From positions 27,471,668 to 27,535,667 of the forward strand of contig NC_092569.1 of NCBI RefSeq assembly GCF_037975245.1: 64,000 bases of DNA, written 5' to 3'. Below are positions 46,881 through 59,237 of this stretch, one piece after another (within the stretch, counting starts at the first letter, position 1; every line of letters starts with the position of its first letter). The DNA is from Apostichopus japonicus. Its lineage: Eukaryota; Echinodermata; Holothuroidea; Aspidochirotida; Stichopodidae. The position numbers and the translations under genes are program-made. The notes under the pieces are model-generated. The model did not search any database. It was not told the origin of the DNA and saw nothing but the letters and a program-made list of their open reading frames with translations.

Positions 46881-49800
46881 CTGTGAATTAAACAAGTAAA
46901 GATATTCCCTTAAACTACAATCCATCACAATTAAGGGACCAATCACAATATAGACACATTAAACAATTAGTAAATATGATTGGATATATGTTGAATCTGG
47001 GCAGTTCCGTAAACTCGGACGTACATTTCGGATAGTTTATTGGTTCATATCTCAATGAGTATTTATATGAGATAACTTTTAATTTGGACATTGTGTGTCA
47101 TCTGCCTTCCAATATTATGCTGTGGGGTTTTCATTTTTTACCTCCTTATAAGCCGCACAAAATTGTTAAAAAAAACACCCGGTGACGGACGGACGTACGT
47201 TGAGAAAGTGATTTTTTTTTTCAGATCATAAATCTTATTGTAGATCGCTGGGATATGGAATGTTAAACAATTAAAAGCTTACATGTATCATGTTAATAAG
47301 ACCTTAAACTAGAATAAGCAGTAAAATCAAATTTAAATTTGATCACCTTCATGGGATATTTTCGCAAAGTTCTTGTGTGATGGACATACATTTTTTTATG
47401 ATGGATTTACATCTGCAAATTGTACGTCCGTTACAACACAATTGAGTTCCAATAAAGCAAAGTTTAATTTGTATATTGTAACGTAACTCCCTCTGTTTCA
47501 CAACTATTATTCTTACAACCTTGCAGCATGTTCTGTAACTACGGATGACAATTTATCTCAATACTATACAGTACATATTTATAGTAGTCAACATAAACCT
47601 GACACCTACAGTACAGAGACTATACAAAAAACATACTCTAGCCCTAAACGTTGGGGTAATATATAATTGAAGAATCTCCATTTTTCAACAAAAAACATTT
47701 GAACCACGAACCAAAAAAGTTTGGTGAATCCCTGCCAACTAAATTATTCCCTGTTAAAAAAGGTTTACATGATGAACTTAATAACAACCAAGTCAATGCC
47801 ACATTCATTCAAATTGGCACCACCGAGTTGGCATCAACAATTCCAAAATATACCAAATAAGAAATTCATATAATTTGATTCATCCACATTTTTACCACTT
47901 AGCTGAGCGGTGCTACAAGATTTTGACCCATGCTGACCTTAATGACCTTTGATCTTTGACAGTATTAGTAGGTTTTGTACTCACCAAGGGCAACTTACAT
48001 ACAATGTGTGAGACGCATCCAAGTTAACACCATGTGAGCCTGGGTACAAAGTCTTCAGTACTTATCAATGTTGACCTCAATGACGTTTTACCTCTTTACA
48101 ATCAATAAGGGTTACTCATTTTAAACAAATCTACATTCCACTTCTAAGTCTGTAAGTGCAAAGTTTACACTACTAAGTTAACCAGGAGCTATTGACCTCA
48201 AATTACCTTTGACCTTATGTTTAATCTCTGTGACAGCATACATCAAATATTACTACACAGCAGGACATCCATGCTGAATCTCTGTGACAGCCTACATCAC
48301 AAATATCACTACACAGCAGGACATATATGCTTAATCTCTGTGACAGTCTACATCACATATTACTGCACAGCAGGAGATTCATGCTTAATCTCTGTGACAG
48401 TCTACATCACATATTACTACACAGCAGGAGATTCATGCTCAATCTCTGTGACAGTCTACATCGCATGTCACTACACAGCAGGATATTGATGCTTAATCAA
48501 TGTGATAGTCTACATCACATTATACTACACAGCAGGACATGTAGGCTTAATATCTTTGACAGTCTACATCACAAATTACTACACAGCAGGACATTCATGC
48601 TTAATATCTGTGACAGTCTACATCACATATCACAACACAGCAGGACATGTATCTTAATCTGTGACAGTCTGCGTCACATATCACCGTACAGAAGGCCATG
48701 CATGCTCAATCTCTGTGACAGTCTACATAACGTGTTACTACAGAGCAGGATATTTATGCTTAATCTCTGTGGCAGTCTACATCATATAACACCGTACAGC
48801 AGGCCATGCATGCTCAATCTCTGTGACAGTCTACATAACGTGTCACTACACAGCAGGATATTTATGCTTAATCTCTGTGGCAGTCTACATCACATATCAC
48901 CGTACAGAAGGCCATGCATGCTCAATCTCTGTGACAGCCTACATAACGTGTCACTACAGAGCAGGATATTTATGCTTAATCTCTGTGACAGTCTACATCA
49001 CATATTACTGCACAGCAGGAGATTCATGCTTAATCTCTGTGACAGTCTACATCACATATTACTACACAGCAGGAGATTCATGCTTAATCTCTGTGACAGT
49101 CTACATCACATATCACTACATAGCAGGACATTCATCTTAATCTGTGACAGTCTACATTACATATCATCATATAGCAGAACATGTATGCTAAATCTCTGTG
49201 ACAGTCTACATCAAATATCACTGTTGTATTTGAGTCATGTTATATCTCAGCTTATCACTGTTAGCAAGTTGTGCTTGTCTTTGTGTGATACCTTAGCATG
49301 TCACTGTACGAACATGGTTTCTATGTCTTTTCATTGCTGCACTGACTGTCATTTTGCTCGGTTTATGAACTGCATGTTATGTATTAGCATTTTTACTATC
49401 AATAGGCCTAATTATGCTTGATTTATGTGATGTCTTTACAGATCACAAATGTGGGCCCAACTGGTTCAAAAAGTAATGGGCCCCTCAAATTCGGACCCAA
49501 AGAATGTGTCCCAAAATGCATTTGAGGTGGAAACAAAATGTGGGCAGACCTTCTCATTATAACACATCTACACATTGAGTATGACAAATATCCATCACTC
49601 CATCACTGCGGACTTCAGCAAGCGTCACAGACGCACACAAACACACACACTTGACTGCATAGGTTCATTTGCTTCCAGCAAAGTGTCACAGACACACACA
49701 AACACACACTCACACAAACTTGACTGCACAGGTTCCTTTGCTTCCAGCAAGGAACCGGAAAAATAAACGAAATCCAAAGAAATAAAAAACAGAACATGAC

Positions 49801-52800
49801 ATTTAATACTACAGTGAAGTTGTATACAACAAACACAGAGAGAAACCTATAGTTTGGACAAACCTGCATTTCCACTGTAAGTTCCCAGTCCAGACAGTCT
49901 GTAATTGTCACTTTCATCGTTGATCCGGAACAAGTCAAACTTTGCGTAGTATGCAGCTCCATGTTTGTTCACCAGATCAATCCGAAGTTGATAGTCCCCT
50001 TGATTGGTGAGGTAATACAGCTTATCATTTCCCAACCAAAACTCATGGTCCAGCTCACCAAAGCCTTCTTTATAGCTCTGCCAGTTACGATAGAAGTCAA
50101 CGGAACCATTAACACGACGTTGGAATACCTGTATATAATGTAAGAACGAAAAGAATAATTCCAAATTATTTTCAATAACATTTCAATGTGAAAGTGCATT
50201 TAACTTCTTTGTAGAACGAACCTAAGGAAGGATGACCTGTGAATGAGCAGTAACATAAGCTTCCAAATTAAATCCATTCTGAACTGTAATTCACCCTTCT
50301 GTTAAGTGGCATGTTAGAGCAAAGTGAATTTCACCATCTACTACCATAGTTGATTGTTCACAGACCATGAATGAAAACTGTTCTGCTGTCTGTGTGTGTA
50401 ATAGATAATCAGACCAATGTTGGATACTGTTGCTTATGTCTTAACTCTGTCCCATTACAAATAATGGAATCTTACTTTCAAACTTCCATACTATTCGCTT
50501 TGGAACAGAAACACCTGCAATGATTTTGGGCTCAGCTCTGGTTTGAAATGATTACTTCAACAAACCAAAACTGGCCTCATTTGCGGAGAGAATGGGCCTA
50601 GTATTGCGACAGACAGATTGCTTTTGTAATAAACTCTAAATCTATATCAGGAGAGCAAACCAATTCATAGACAATGGAATCAAACACTGCAATGATCTCA
50701 AGTGGACTTCTGGAGGTTCAAAGTTAGTAAAGAAAAGTAAGATTAAAGAGATGACGTAAAGACCGATGGGAAGAATATCCATGACATGTATTGCAACAAT
50801 CTCCATGGTTGCACAATTACATTAGAAATTACTGGAAGTCTATTGTGTCAGAACTTGTTTCTTATTCCAACGGATGTTTATTTGTTTCTAGCAAATTCAC
50901 TGCCACTTCAAATGTAGGCCTATAGCGGTAGGAACAGAACCCCTGACCCTTGCGTCACAAACTAATTCCGTACCAATCGTCCAAAGTGATTCTGCTGACC
51001 AGTGTGAATGCTTAATATTAAATGATTTTATAACTGTCAATGAGAATGAGTGTATTACTATTGTACAGAGCACACCCTCGGGTGCTTATAATTTGACAAT
51101 ATGCACAGAATTTTGAGGCAAACTTAACCATATTACGACATATAGGATATCATAGTCCATCCTCCTTCAGTCATATTATACATATACAATATATCGTCTA
51201 TACTATAGGATGTCATACTAGACTTACCGTCCATCCTCCTCCGTCAGTCATATTATACATATACAATACATCGTCTATACTATAGGATGTCATACTAGAC
51301 TTACCGTCCATCCTCCTCCTTCAGTCATATTATACATATACAATATATCGTCTATACTATAGGATGTCATACTAGACTTACCGTCCATGCTCCGCCGTCA
51401 GTCATATTATACATATACAATACATCGTCTTTACTATAGGATGTCATACTAGACTTACCGTCCATCCTCCTCCGTCAGTCATATTATACATATACAATAC
51501 ATGGTCTATACTATAGGATGTCATACTAGACTTACCGTCCATCCTCCTCCGTCAGTCATATTATACATATACAATATATCGTCTATACTATAGGATGTCA
51601 TACTAGACTTACCGTCCATGCTCCTCCGTCAGTCATATTATACATATACAATACATCGTCTTTACTATAGGATGTCATACTAGACTTACCGTCCATCCTC
51701 CTCCGTCAGTCATATACAATACATGGTCTATACTATAGGATGTCATACTAGACTTACCGTCCATCCTCCTCCGTCAGTCATATTATACATATACAATACA
51801 TCGTCTATACTATAGGATGTCATACTAGACTTACCGTCCATGCTCCTCCGTCAGTCATATTATACATATACAATACATCGTCTTTACTATAGGATGTCAT
51901 ACTAGACTTACCGTCCATGCTCCTCCGTCAGTCATATTATACATATATAATACATCGTCTTTACTATAGGATGTCATACCAGACTTACCGTCCAAGCTCC
52001 TCTGTCAGTCATATTATACATATACAATACATCGTCTTTACTATAGGATGTCATACCAGACTTACCGTCCATGCTCCTCCGTCAGTCATATTATACATAT
52101 ACAATACATCGTCTTTACTATAGGATGTCATACTAGACTTACCGTCCATGCTCCTCCGTCGGTCATATTATACATTTACAATACATCGTCTTTACTATAG
52201 GATGTCATACCAGACTTACCGTCCATCCTCCTCCGTCAGTCATATTATACATATACAATACATCGTCTATACTATAGGATGTCATACCAGACTTACCGTC
52301 CATGCTCCTCCGTCAGTCATATTATACATTTACAATACATCGTCTATACTATAGGATATCATACTAGACTTCCGTCCATGCTCCTCCGTCGGTCATATTA
52401 TACATATATAATACATCGTCTTTACTATAGGATGTCATACTAGACTTACCGTCCATGCTCCTCCGTCAGTCATATTATGCATATACAATATATCGTCTAT
52501 ACTATAGGATGTCATACTAGACTTACCGTCAATCCTCCTCCGTCAGTCATATTATACATTTACAATATATCGTCTTTACTATAGGATGTTGCTGTTTCCG
52601 TGACAATGGTACATGTTTACAGGTCAGGGCTGTCAACCCGGAGCCCAACCCCCAACCTGGAGGACCAGGGATCACCCGTATAACAGATGCTGTTGACCAA
52701 AGTCTCAGAAGGGAACAGGCAGGTTTTCGGAAAGGAAGAGGGTGCACTGACCAGATATTTGCACTACGTAATATCATAGAGCAATGCACAGAATGGCAGA

Positions 52801-55800
52801 GGAAGCTTTACATTAATTTTGTTGATTTTGAAAAAGCTTTCGATAGCATCCACCGTGACAGCCTTTGGAGAATACTACGCAACTATGGGATACCAGAGCA
52901 GCTAGTTCTTGTAATTAAGAGCTTTTACACCAATTTCACATGCAGAGTTGGAAACAGTAACCATAAGTTTCAAGTGAAGACTGGAGTTAGGCAAGGATGT
53001 GTCATGTCAGCACTGCTCTTCAATATCGCCATAGACTGGGTGATGAGACAGGCAACTGAAGGCCAAAAAAGAGGCATAAGATGGACCCTCTTTTCTACAC
53101 TTGAGGACCTCGACTTTGCAGATGATCTTGCTCTACTTTCACACACCCACCAGCATATGCAAGAAAAAACATCCAGACTCAGTGTTTTTGCCCAGCAAAT
53201 TGGCTTGAAGATCAGCCAAAAGAAAACAGAGGTGATGACCCTGAACATCTCAGACCCTTTACCAATACAAGCAAACGGGGAAGACTTACCTATTACTGAG
53301 GAGTTCACTTACCTGGGCAGCACTGTCAGACACGATGGAGGTGCAGGCAAAGACATTAAGAACCGTCTTAATAAAGCCAGAAATGCATTCAGAATGCTCA
53401 ATAATATATGGAGATCACAGCAGTACAGCACCAAGACCAAGCTAAAATTGTACCAGAGCTGTGTCCTTTCCACTCTTCTGTACGGCTCGGAATGCTGGAG
53501 AATGACGAAAGTCGACCTCAATAAGCTGTCAGTCTTCCACTCAAAGAGTCTAAGAAGAATATGTCTCATTTTCTGGCCAAACACCATTTCAAACGAAGCA
53601 CTATATGCCCAATGCCATCAAGACAGCATGGAGAACATCATCATGAGAAGAAGGTGGAAATGGATCGGACATGTATTGAGAAAGAACATAGATGACATCA
53701 CACGAACAGCCCTCAACTGGACACCAGAAGACAAAAGAAAGAGGGGACGTCCTAAAAACACTTGGCGAAGAACTGTGGAAGGGGAGATTAAAGACCTGAA
53801 CCACACATGGGGTACCATCCAAAAATTAGCCCAGGATCGCAAGGAGTGGAAGACTTTTGTTGCTGCCCTATGTGCCAGGAGGCATAATGGGCAGTAAGTA
53901 AGTAACTATAGGATGTCATATTAGACTTACCGTCCATCCTCCTCCGTCAGTCATATTATACATATATAATACATCGTCTTTACTATAGGATGTCATACTA
54001 GACTTACCGTCCATCCTCCGCCGTCAGTCATATTATACATATATAATACATCGTCTTTACTATAGGATGTCATACTAGACTTACCGTCCAAGCTCCTCCG
54101 TCAGTCATATTATACATATACAATACATCGTCTTTACTATAGGATGTCATACTAGACTTACCGTCCATCCTCCTCCATCAGTCATATTATACATATCGTC
54201 TATACTATAGGATGTCATACTAGACTTACCGTCCATCCTCCTCTGTCAGTCATATTATACATATACAATATATCGTCTATACTATAGGATGTCATACTAG
54301 ACTTACCGTCCATCCTCCTCCGTCGGTCATATTATACATATACAATATATCGTCTATACTATAGGATGTCATACTAGACTTACCGTCCATCCTCCTCCGT
54401 CGGTCATATTATACATATACAATATATCGTCTATACTATAGGATGTCATACTAGACTTACCGTCCATCCTCCTCCGTCAGTCATATTATACATATATAAT
54501 ACATCGTCTTTACTATAGGATGTCATACTAGACTTACCGTCCATCCTCCGCCGTCAGTCATATTATACATATACAATACATCGTCTTTACTATAGGATGT
54601 CATACTAGACTTACCGTCCATCCTCCTCCATCAGTCATATTATACATATCGTCTATACTATAGGATGTCATACTAGACTTACCGTCCATCCTCCTCTGTC
54701 AGTCATATTATACATATACAATATATCGTCTATACTATAGGATGTCATACTAGACTTACCGTCCATCCTCCTCCGTCGGTCATATTATACATATACAATA
54801 TATCGTCTATACTATAGGATGTCATACTAGACTTACCGTCCATCCTCCTCCGTCGGTCATATTATACATATACAATATATCGTCTATACTATAGGATGTC
54901 ATACTAGACTTACCGTCCATCCTCCTCCGTCGGTCATATTATACATATACAATATATCGTCTATCCTATAGGATGTCATACTAGACTTACCGTCCATCCT
55001 CCTCCGTCGGTCATATTATACATATACAATATATCGTCTATCCTATAGGATGTCATACTAGACTTACCGTCCATCCTCCTCTGTCAGTCATATTATACAT
55101 ATACAATACATCGTCTATACTATAGGATGTCATACTAGACTTACCGTCCATCCTCCTCCTTCAGTCATATTATACATATACAATATATCATCTATGCTAT
55201 AGGATGTCATACTAGACTTACCGTCCATCCTCCTCCTTCAGTCATATTATACATATACAATATATCATCTATGCTATAGGATGTCATACTAGACTTACCG
55301 TCCATCCTCCTCCTTCAGTCATATTATACATATACAATACATCATCTATACTATAGGATGTCATAATAGACTTACCGTCCATCCTCCTCCGTCAGTCATA
55401 TTATACATATGCAATACATTGTCTATACTATAGGATGTCATACTAGACTTACCGTCCATCCTCCTCCTTCAGTCATATTATACATATACAATATACCTCC
55501 TATACTATAGGATGTCATACTAGACTTACCGTCCATCCTTTTTCGTCAGTCATATTATACATTTACAATATATCGTCTATACTATAGCATGTCATACTTG
55601 ACTTACCATCCATCCTCCTCCGTCAGTCATGTTACAGAAGACATCAAATGAATCCCCAGTCCAGTTAGTTGGTTTGATTGTGTAGATGCCATCGGTTGTA
55701 TTACCAGCATTGAAGACATCCAAGCAGTCTTTTATCTAATAATAACATAACCAGTTACTTAATAGCAAGCAAGCAATCCATGAAGTGACATATCTTATTA

Positions 55801-58800
55801 TGGATAATATATGACCTTTGACAGCAGTACACAATCATTCAGCTTTTTCTTCATACTTTTATTGGAGTATTCAAATAGCTAAAAAAAATCCTACAGAACA
55901 ATATGCTGAACGAGGAAGAAACATTAACGTCACATGGAAAGGAGGTTCCTCATCCTATATGCACTCCAATGGACAGACATTTTGTTTGGTGGTAATTCAT
56001 ACAATCTAGCTGGAAGCATTGATGCCTTGATACTTTGTGTTGAATTCATTGCAAATCTCTGAAGATTCTAAGCTATTACAAACAGAATGTTCTAATTGGC
56101 TCTACTGATAGGGTTGATGTTTCCAAGATTCATGGAATTTACTTTAAAATGCCAATCACAACATCTAACCTTCTCTCCTACAAAGAGTGACATCGTAACC
56201 GAATAGTTTCAAGGGTATCTTTACTATTGGATGACAAAGGGGAAAAAATATACCAATTTCAATTTTTTTTCCTATTCATTTACAGTATTCCAAGTTTATT
56301 TCTTTGCTGTTTCTGTGAGATCTCTCGTCTACACTGGAAGTGATAATTAACAGCCAACATACAGTATTGTACAGCCAGGCAACATCATAATTGCTCATAT
56401 CATCATCAAAATTTGAATCTTAAATCTTACTCCTCAAACACAATATTCTCTTACTTCAAAATTGTTTGTAATTAAGTATGTAATCCTCACCACGATAGAA
56501 GGATCATCACCAGTAGTGGTTTGCATTGGGGTGGTCTGCACTGATTCGCTGGCTATCGTTAAAACAAGAAAACAAAAAAAAATATCTCGTTTTGCTGACT
56601 CTTTACATCAGGTACGATAATACAATCATGCTGTACTATCTTAGTGTGCTCAAATTTGAAGTACTTCAGACAGATCCTTTTAGAGATCAATTTCGATAAA
56701 TACATACATCCATGTCAAGAGTGGGGCAACAGTAATATTGCTTGTCCATGCATACCAAAAGCCTACATGTATGTACGTCTCATGGCTTGTCTACCGTGCC
56801 AGCGTATTAACAAATTCTACCAACAGTTCCAAGTATTATGGTATAATACGGTAAACTAGGGATGGTTAGGGCATAACTGTTCTCTGATAGGATAGCTTTG
56901 ATTAAACTCTCGCTGATATTTCTATTCTTCAGCTTCAAATTTTCATGAATGGTTTGACCGTTCCCAGAAATCGAGAGACTTTATACTTGCAAAGGTCGGG
57001 AGAATCTAACTGCTCGAAACAAGGAAAAAGTTCCCTTACTTACGGCATGTGTTGAAGTTTACCGTATAATTACCCTGAACGGGTGCAATAACCCACGAAA
57101 GTGTCTGAAGATACAAAACTGATGTTTACTCGATCACATGGCAAAATTTTTGCTGTTTCCGTTAAGGCTTTGTAGATTATAATTGGGATTGAAAAAGTGG
57201 TTACAATTTGACTAAAGAGGACAGCGACTACAGTGTCCATCACTGCAACTACATGTATAACACAGTACGTGACTTAAGGGAACACAGGGAGTCACCGTAC
57301 ACCAACTAAACAAGAGGGCAATCTACTGTCTTTGCGTGAAGTCAGGGTGGTATGGTGGTTACAGTGAACCAATGCATAGCTCTGTATCTATATTATTATA
57401 GGTCTAACAATACAGGCTAACCATATAGTTTTCACAGATCTCTACTCTATCAAATTATGGTAACTTTACCCATTTTAAAGTTATGTCTGTTTCAGTCCCA
57501 ATAACTGAACATGTACACAGACTTAACGTTTCTCTGGCTGACAGTGAGCATTTAATTTGTGTCAGTTCACGAATCAAGCTGCACAGTTTTAATAATTATT
57601 GTAACTAATCAAGGGGAAATAGTTTGTCATGTGACATATTTAAAGGAGCACAGTTTGTTAACATAAAACAGTCATTGTCTGTGCTCACTAGTCATCCAGT
57701 GTGCAGGGGTGCGTTGTAAAAGTATGGGTCGTCACAACTATTAAAAATTAGGTTACGACAGTAGAGTCAGGCAGGGGAGGGGGTTCAGTCAGGGCAAGTG
57801 GGGCCAGCTTTTAAGTTTTAATGCAATAAACAATCTTTCTCAGGTTTTCCAATGCTATGAATTTGCTCTCTTTACTGCACATCCTTAATGTGCAATGTCG
57901 GAAATATGTCGTTTGTCAAGGTAAACACATTTCAGATCCAAAAAGTGTAACACAAATCAATACAATGGGGCAATGGCCGGTTTCAAAGAAAGAGGCTCAG
58001 GTGAACTAGTAAGCATGAATCCTTCCTTCTTCCCTTGCATACCTAACATCTACATTTACTGTACCTTCCCTGACAGTCGAGCCAGTTGTTTCACTGCTAG
58101 TAGTTTGCTTTGGGGTGGTCTCCACAGGTATGCTTGAGGACAGATTGGTAGCTATCAGTTGGTCAAAATAAATGTGAAAGGAAATAAAATACTGATTGAG
58201 AGCTTTAAAAGGTGTTATTGGAAAGGTTTGAAAGAGCAGGTATATATTATATACACCAGTACAGACATTGAACAGTTTTAACCAATTATGCAAAGTTATA
58301 AATGGAGAAATAAATTTGCATGACACATGTGACCTAGCTTCACGAGGACGTCTTCACTCATCGTTAATATATGTAGTTCAAATGTGCAGGGGTCATTTGA
58401 AAGACTATATGGGTCTTTACCACTATTGACAATTAGGTCATAACAGTGGAGTAGAGTAAGGTCATGTCGGTCAGTCGGGTTACGTTGACAGTTGGGTCAC
58501 GTCGGTCAGTGGGGTCATTGTCCGTCAGTCGGGTCACGTCGGTCAGTCGGAGCAGTGAGCAGCTAGCTTAAAGGATGGCTCTAGGTACAGAATAAATGTT
58601 GATATGTTGTAGACTATTTAAACATACATGTATACATTTCTATCAGTCAAGGTTGTAATTCTATTGCACAGTGGTAATCATCTGAGTCTCATTAATTTTA
58701 GTGGCTGGACTATGTAGTCTAACATGCAGAGACCATTGTTATGTCAGCTCATGTTGAAATGCAATACAAAAACGTGATTAAACACATGTACAATGAATTG

Positions 58801-59131
58801 TGGCCTCTTATAATAAGTAGTGTAACTTACAAGGAGTTAGAGTTTGCCATGGCAAAAATGGTGCTTAATAAAGACAACCAAGGATGCCATGCTTTTTTTA
58901 TCAACACATTTCAGATCCAAAAAGCATAACAAAAATCAATAAAAGACAATGCGGCAATGTTCTCAAAGAAAGAGGCTCAGGTGAACTAGTGAGCATGAAT
59001 CCTTCCTTCTTCCCTTACATACCTAACATCTACATTTACTGTACCTTCCCTGACAGTCGAGCCAGTTGTTTCACTGCTAGTAGTTTGCTTTGGGGTGGTC
59101 TCCACAGGTTTGCTTGAGTACAGATTGGTAG
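46609..59131 (-). CDS. FReD gene B: fibrinogen-related protein (spliced, at least six exons)
   Basis: Minus-strand exons 59045-59131, 58065-58151, 56491-56552, 55607-55735, 49864-50128 and 46609-46880 join in matching phases (1, 1, 0, 0, 1). All domain exons keep open frames and splice sites, so the gene looks functional. It differs from gene A by two copies of a Thr-rich linker exon, loss of the CPC cysteines, and no signal-peptide exon found in the window. The fibrinogen domain keeps CNMTDGGGWM, FQRR, WLGN, DRDND and GAWWYESC. Its 5' start is unresolved: the next phase-compatible donor upstream belongs to the SET-gene repeat exon at 59238. Confidence 0.75.
47000..48216. other. Gene B-specific intronic insert
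   Basis: Absent from gene A. CGGACGTACATTT at about 47018 and its near-complement at about 47417 look like terminal repeats of a ~410-bp element. The last 300 bp resemble the degenerate tandem repeat of 30340-31036. Confidence 0.5.
48217..49230. repeat. 54-bp minisatellite, about 19 copies, in gene B intron 5
   Basis: Units of 54 bp based on atgcttaatctctgtgacag, tctacatcacatattactac and acagcaggagattc. Because 54 is 18 codons, a 364-codon frame runs through (MLNLCDSLHHILLHSRRF repeating), but gene A has one unit in an intron, so this is not a gene. Confidence 0.92.
49260..49440. repeat. Unexpanded 44-bp units, gene B
   Basis: Two to four decayed copies of the unit that has about 20 copies at 5760-6725. 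Confidence 0.6.
49864..50128 (-). CDS. Gene B central fibrinogen exon
   Basis: A 265-bp exon encoding FQRRVNGSVDFYRNWQSYKE, GFGELDHEFWLGNDKL and YAKFDLFRINDESDNYRL. Same boundaries and phases as gene A 7921-8185. Confidence 0.92.
50129..51150. other. Gene B intron 4, unique part
   Basis: Collinear with gene A intron 4. No additional exon seen. Confidence 0.5.
51150..52577 (-). repeat. 77-bp exon-derived minisatellite, gene B, promoter-distal block (~18 copies)
   Basis: Same unit as at 9826-10138: exon tail encoding MTDGGGWT, intact GTAAGT donor, then intron. Variants (cgtctttact and cgtctatact) are interspersed. One unit near 52370 has a damaged donor. Confidence 0.93.
52590..53904 (+). mobile_element. 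5'-truncated non-LTR retrotransposon in the 77-bp array
   Basis: Inserted into one array unit with a 12-bp target duplication actataggatgt (52578-52589 and 53905-53916). It ends in a short GTAA repeat tail after the stop. A single frame is open from the left junction to the stop at 53895-53897, so the copy is young. Confidence 0.88.
52592..53897 (+). CDS. Reverse transcriptase, C-terminal ~430 codons
   Basis: The frame contains QAGFRKGRGCTDQIFALRN, YINFVDFEKAFDSIHRDSLW, GVRQGCVMSALLFNIAIDW, DLDFADDLALLSHT and a GSTV thumb region. These are the reverse transcriptase fingers and palm with the FADD catalytic motif. It ends with HVLRKN and KRKRGRPKNTWRR typical of the C-terminus of metazoan endonuclease-reverse transcriptases. 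The N-terminal endonuclease and the first part of the RT are missing through 5' truncation, so the copy cannot be autonomous. Clade not assigned. Initiation codon is not present; start given is the element edge. Confidence 0.88.
53917..55606 (-). repeat. 77-bp exon-derived minisatellite, gene B, promoter-proximal block (~23 copies)
   Basis: Continues the array up to the real donor at 55606. Two units with the same internal deletion (54190 and 54645) lie about 450 bp apart, indicating a six-unit higher-order duplication. Confidence 0.93.
55607..55735 (-). CDS. Gene B first fibrinogen-domain exon
   Basis: A 129-bp exon, phase 0-0, encoding IKDCLDVFNAGNTTDGIYT, then FDVFCNMTDGGGWM, with donor ATG|GTAAGT. 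The exon itself now reads WM while array units encode WT, so the array preserves an older or homogenised exon sequence. Confidence 0.9.
55736..56490. other. Gene B intron 3
   Basis: Collinear with gene A intron 3. The plus-strand frame of gene A (11031-11327) is broken here. Confidence 0.5.
56491..56552 (-). CDS. Gene B linker exon without CPC
   Basis: A 62-bp exon, phase 1-0, encoding SESVQTTPMQTTTGDDPSIV. It is in-frame but 15 bp shorter than the gene A exon. Confidence 0.78.
56553..58064. other. Gene B intron
   Basis: Collinear with 11676-12870 of gene A; no extra exon seen. Confidence 0.5.
58065..58151 (-). CDS. Gene B Thr-rich linker exon, copy 2
   Basis: An 87-bp symmetric phase 1-1 exon (acceptor CTGATAG, donor GAAG|GTACAG) encoding TNLSSSIPVETTPKQTTSSE and TTGSTVRE. 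Nearly identical to 59045-59131, with which it shares flanking introns. Confidence 0.7.
58464..58550. repeat. Short tandem repeat, ~17-18 bp
   Basis: Several copies of gtcggtcagtcgggtcac. Confidence 0.75.
59045..59131 (-). CDS. Gene B Thr-rich linker exon, copy 1
   Basis: An 87-bp exon encoding TNLYSSKPVETTPKQTTSSE and TTGSTVRE. The duplicated block extends about 130 bp upstream and includes the last ~22 bp of the neighbouring SET-gene exon. Thr/Ser density suggests an O-glycosylated stalk (inference). Confidence 0.7.
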
Positions 59132-59237
59132 CTATCAGTAGGTCAAAATAAATGTGAAAGGAAATAAAATACTGATTGAGAGCTTTAAAAGTTGTTATTT
59201 GAAAGGTTTGAAAGAGTAGGTATATATGTATACATAC

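Larger units (their letters stand above)
42940..58060. repeat. Segmental duplication, copy B
   Basis: Diverged direct copy of 1-12945, longer because of the 54-bp and 77-bp arrays, a 1.2-kb intronic insert and two retroelement fragments. Confidence 0.85.

Noticed and set aside
48327-49421. 364-codon open frame with 18-residue repeats
   Set aside because: It is the 54-bp minisatellite; the period is a multiple of three so frames stay open. It lies in an intron, and the paralogous intron has one unit.
51150-55606. CRISPR-like array
   Set aside because: Units are continuous 77-bp tandem repeats without unique spacers, in an animal intron, and derived from the adjacent exon.
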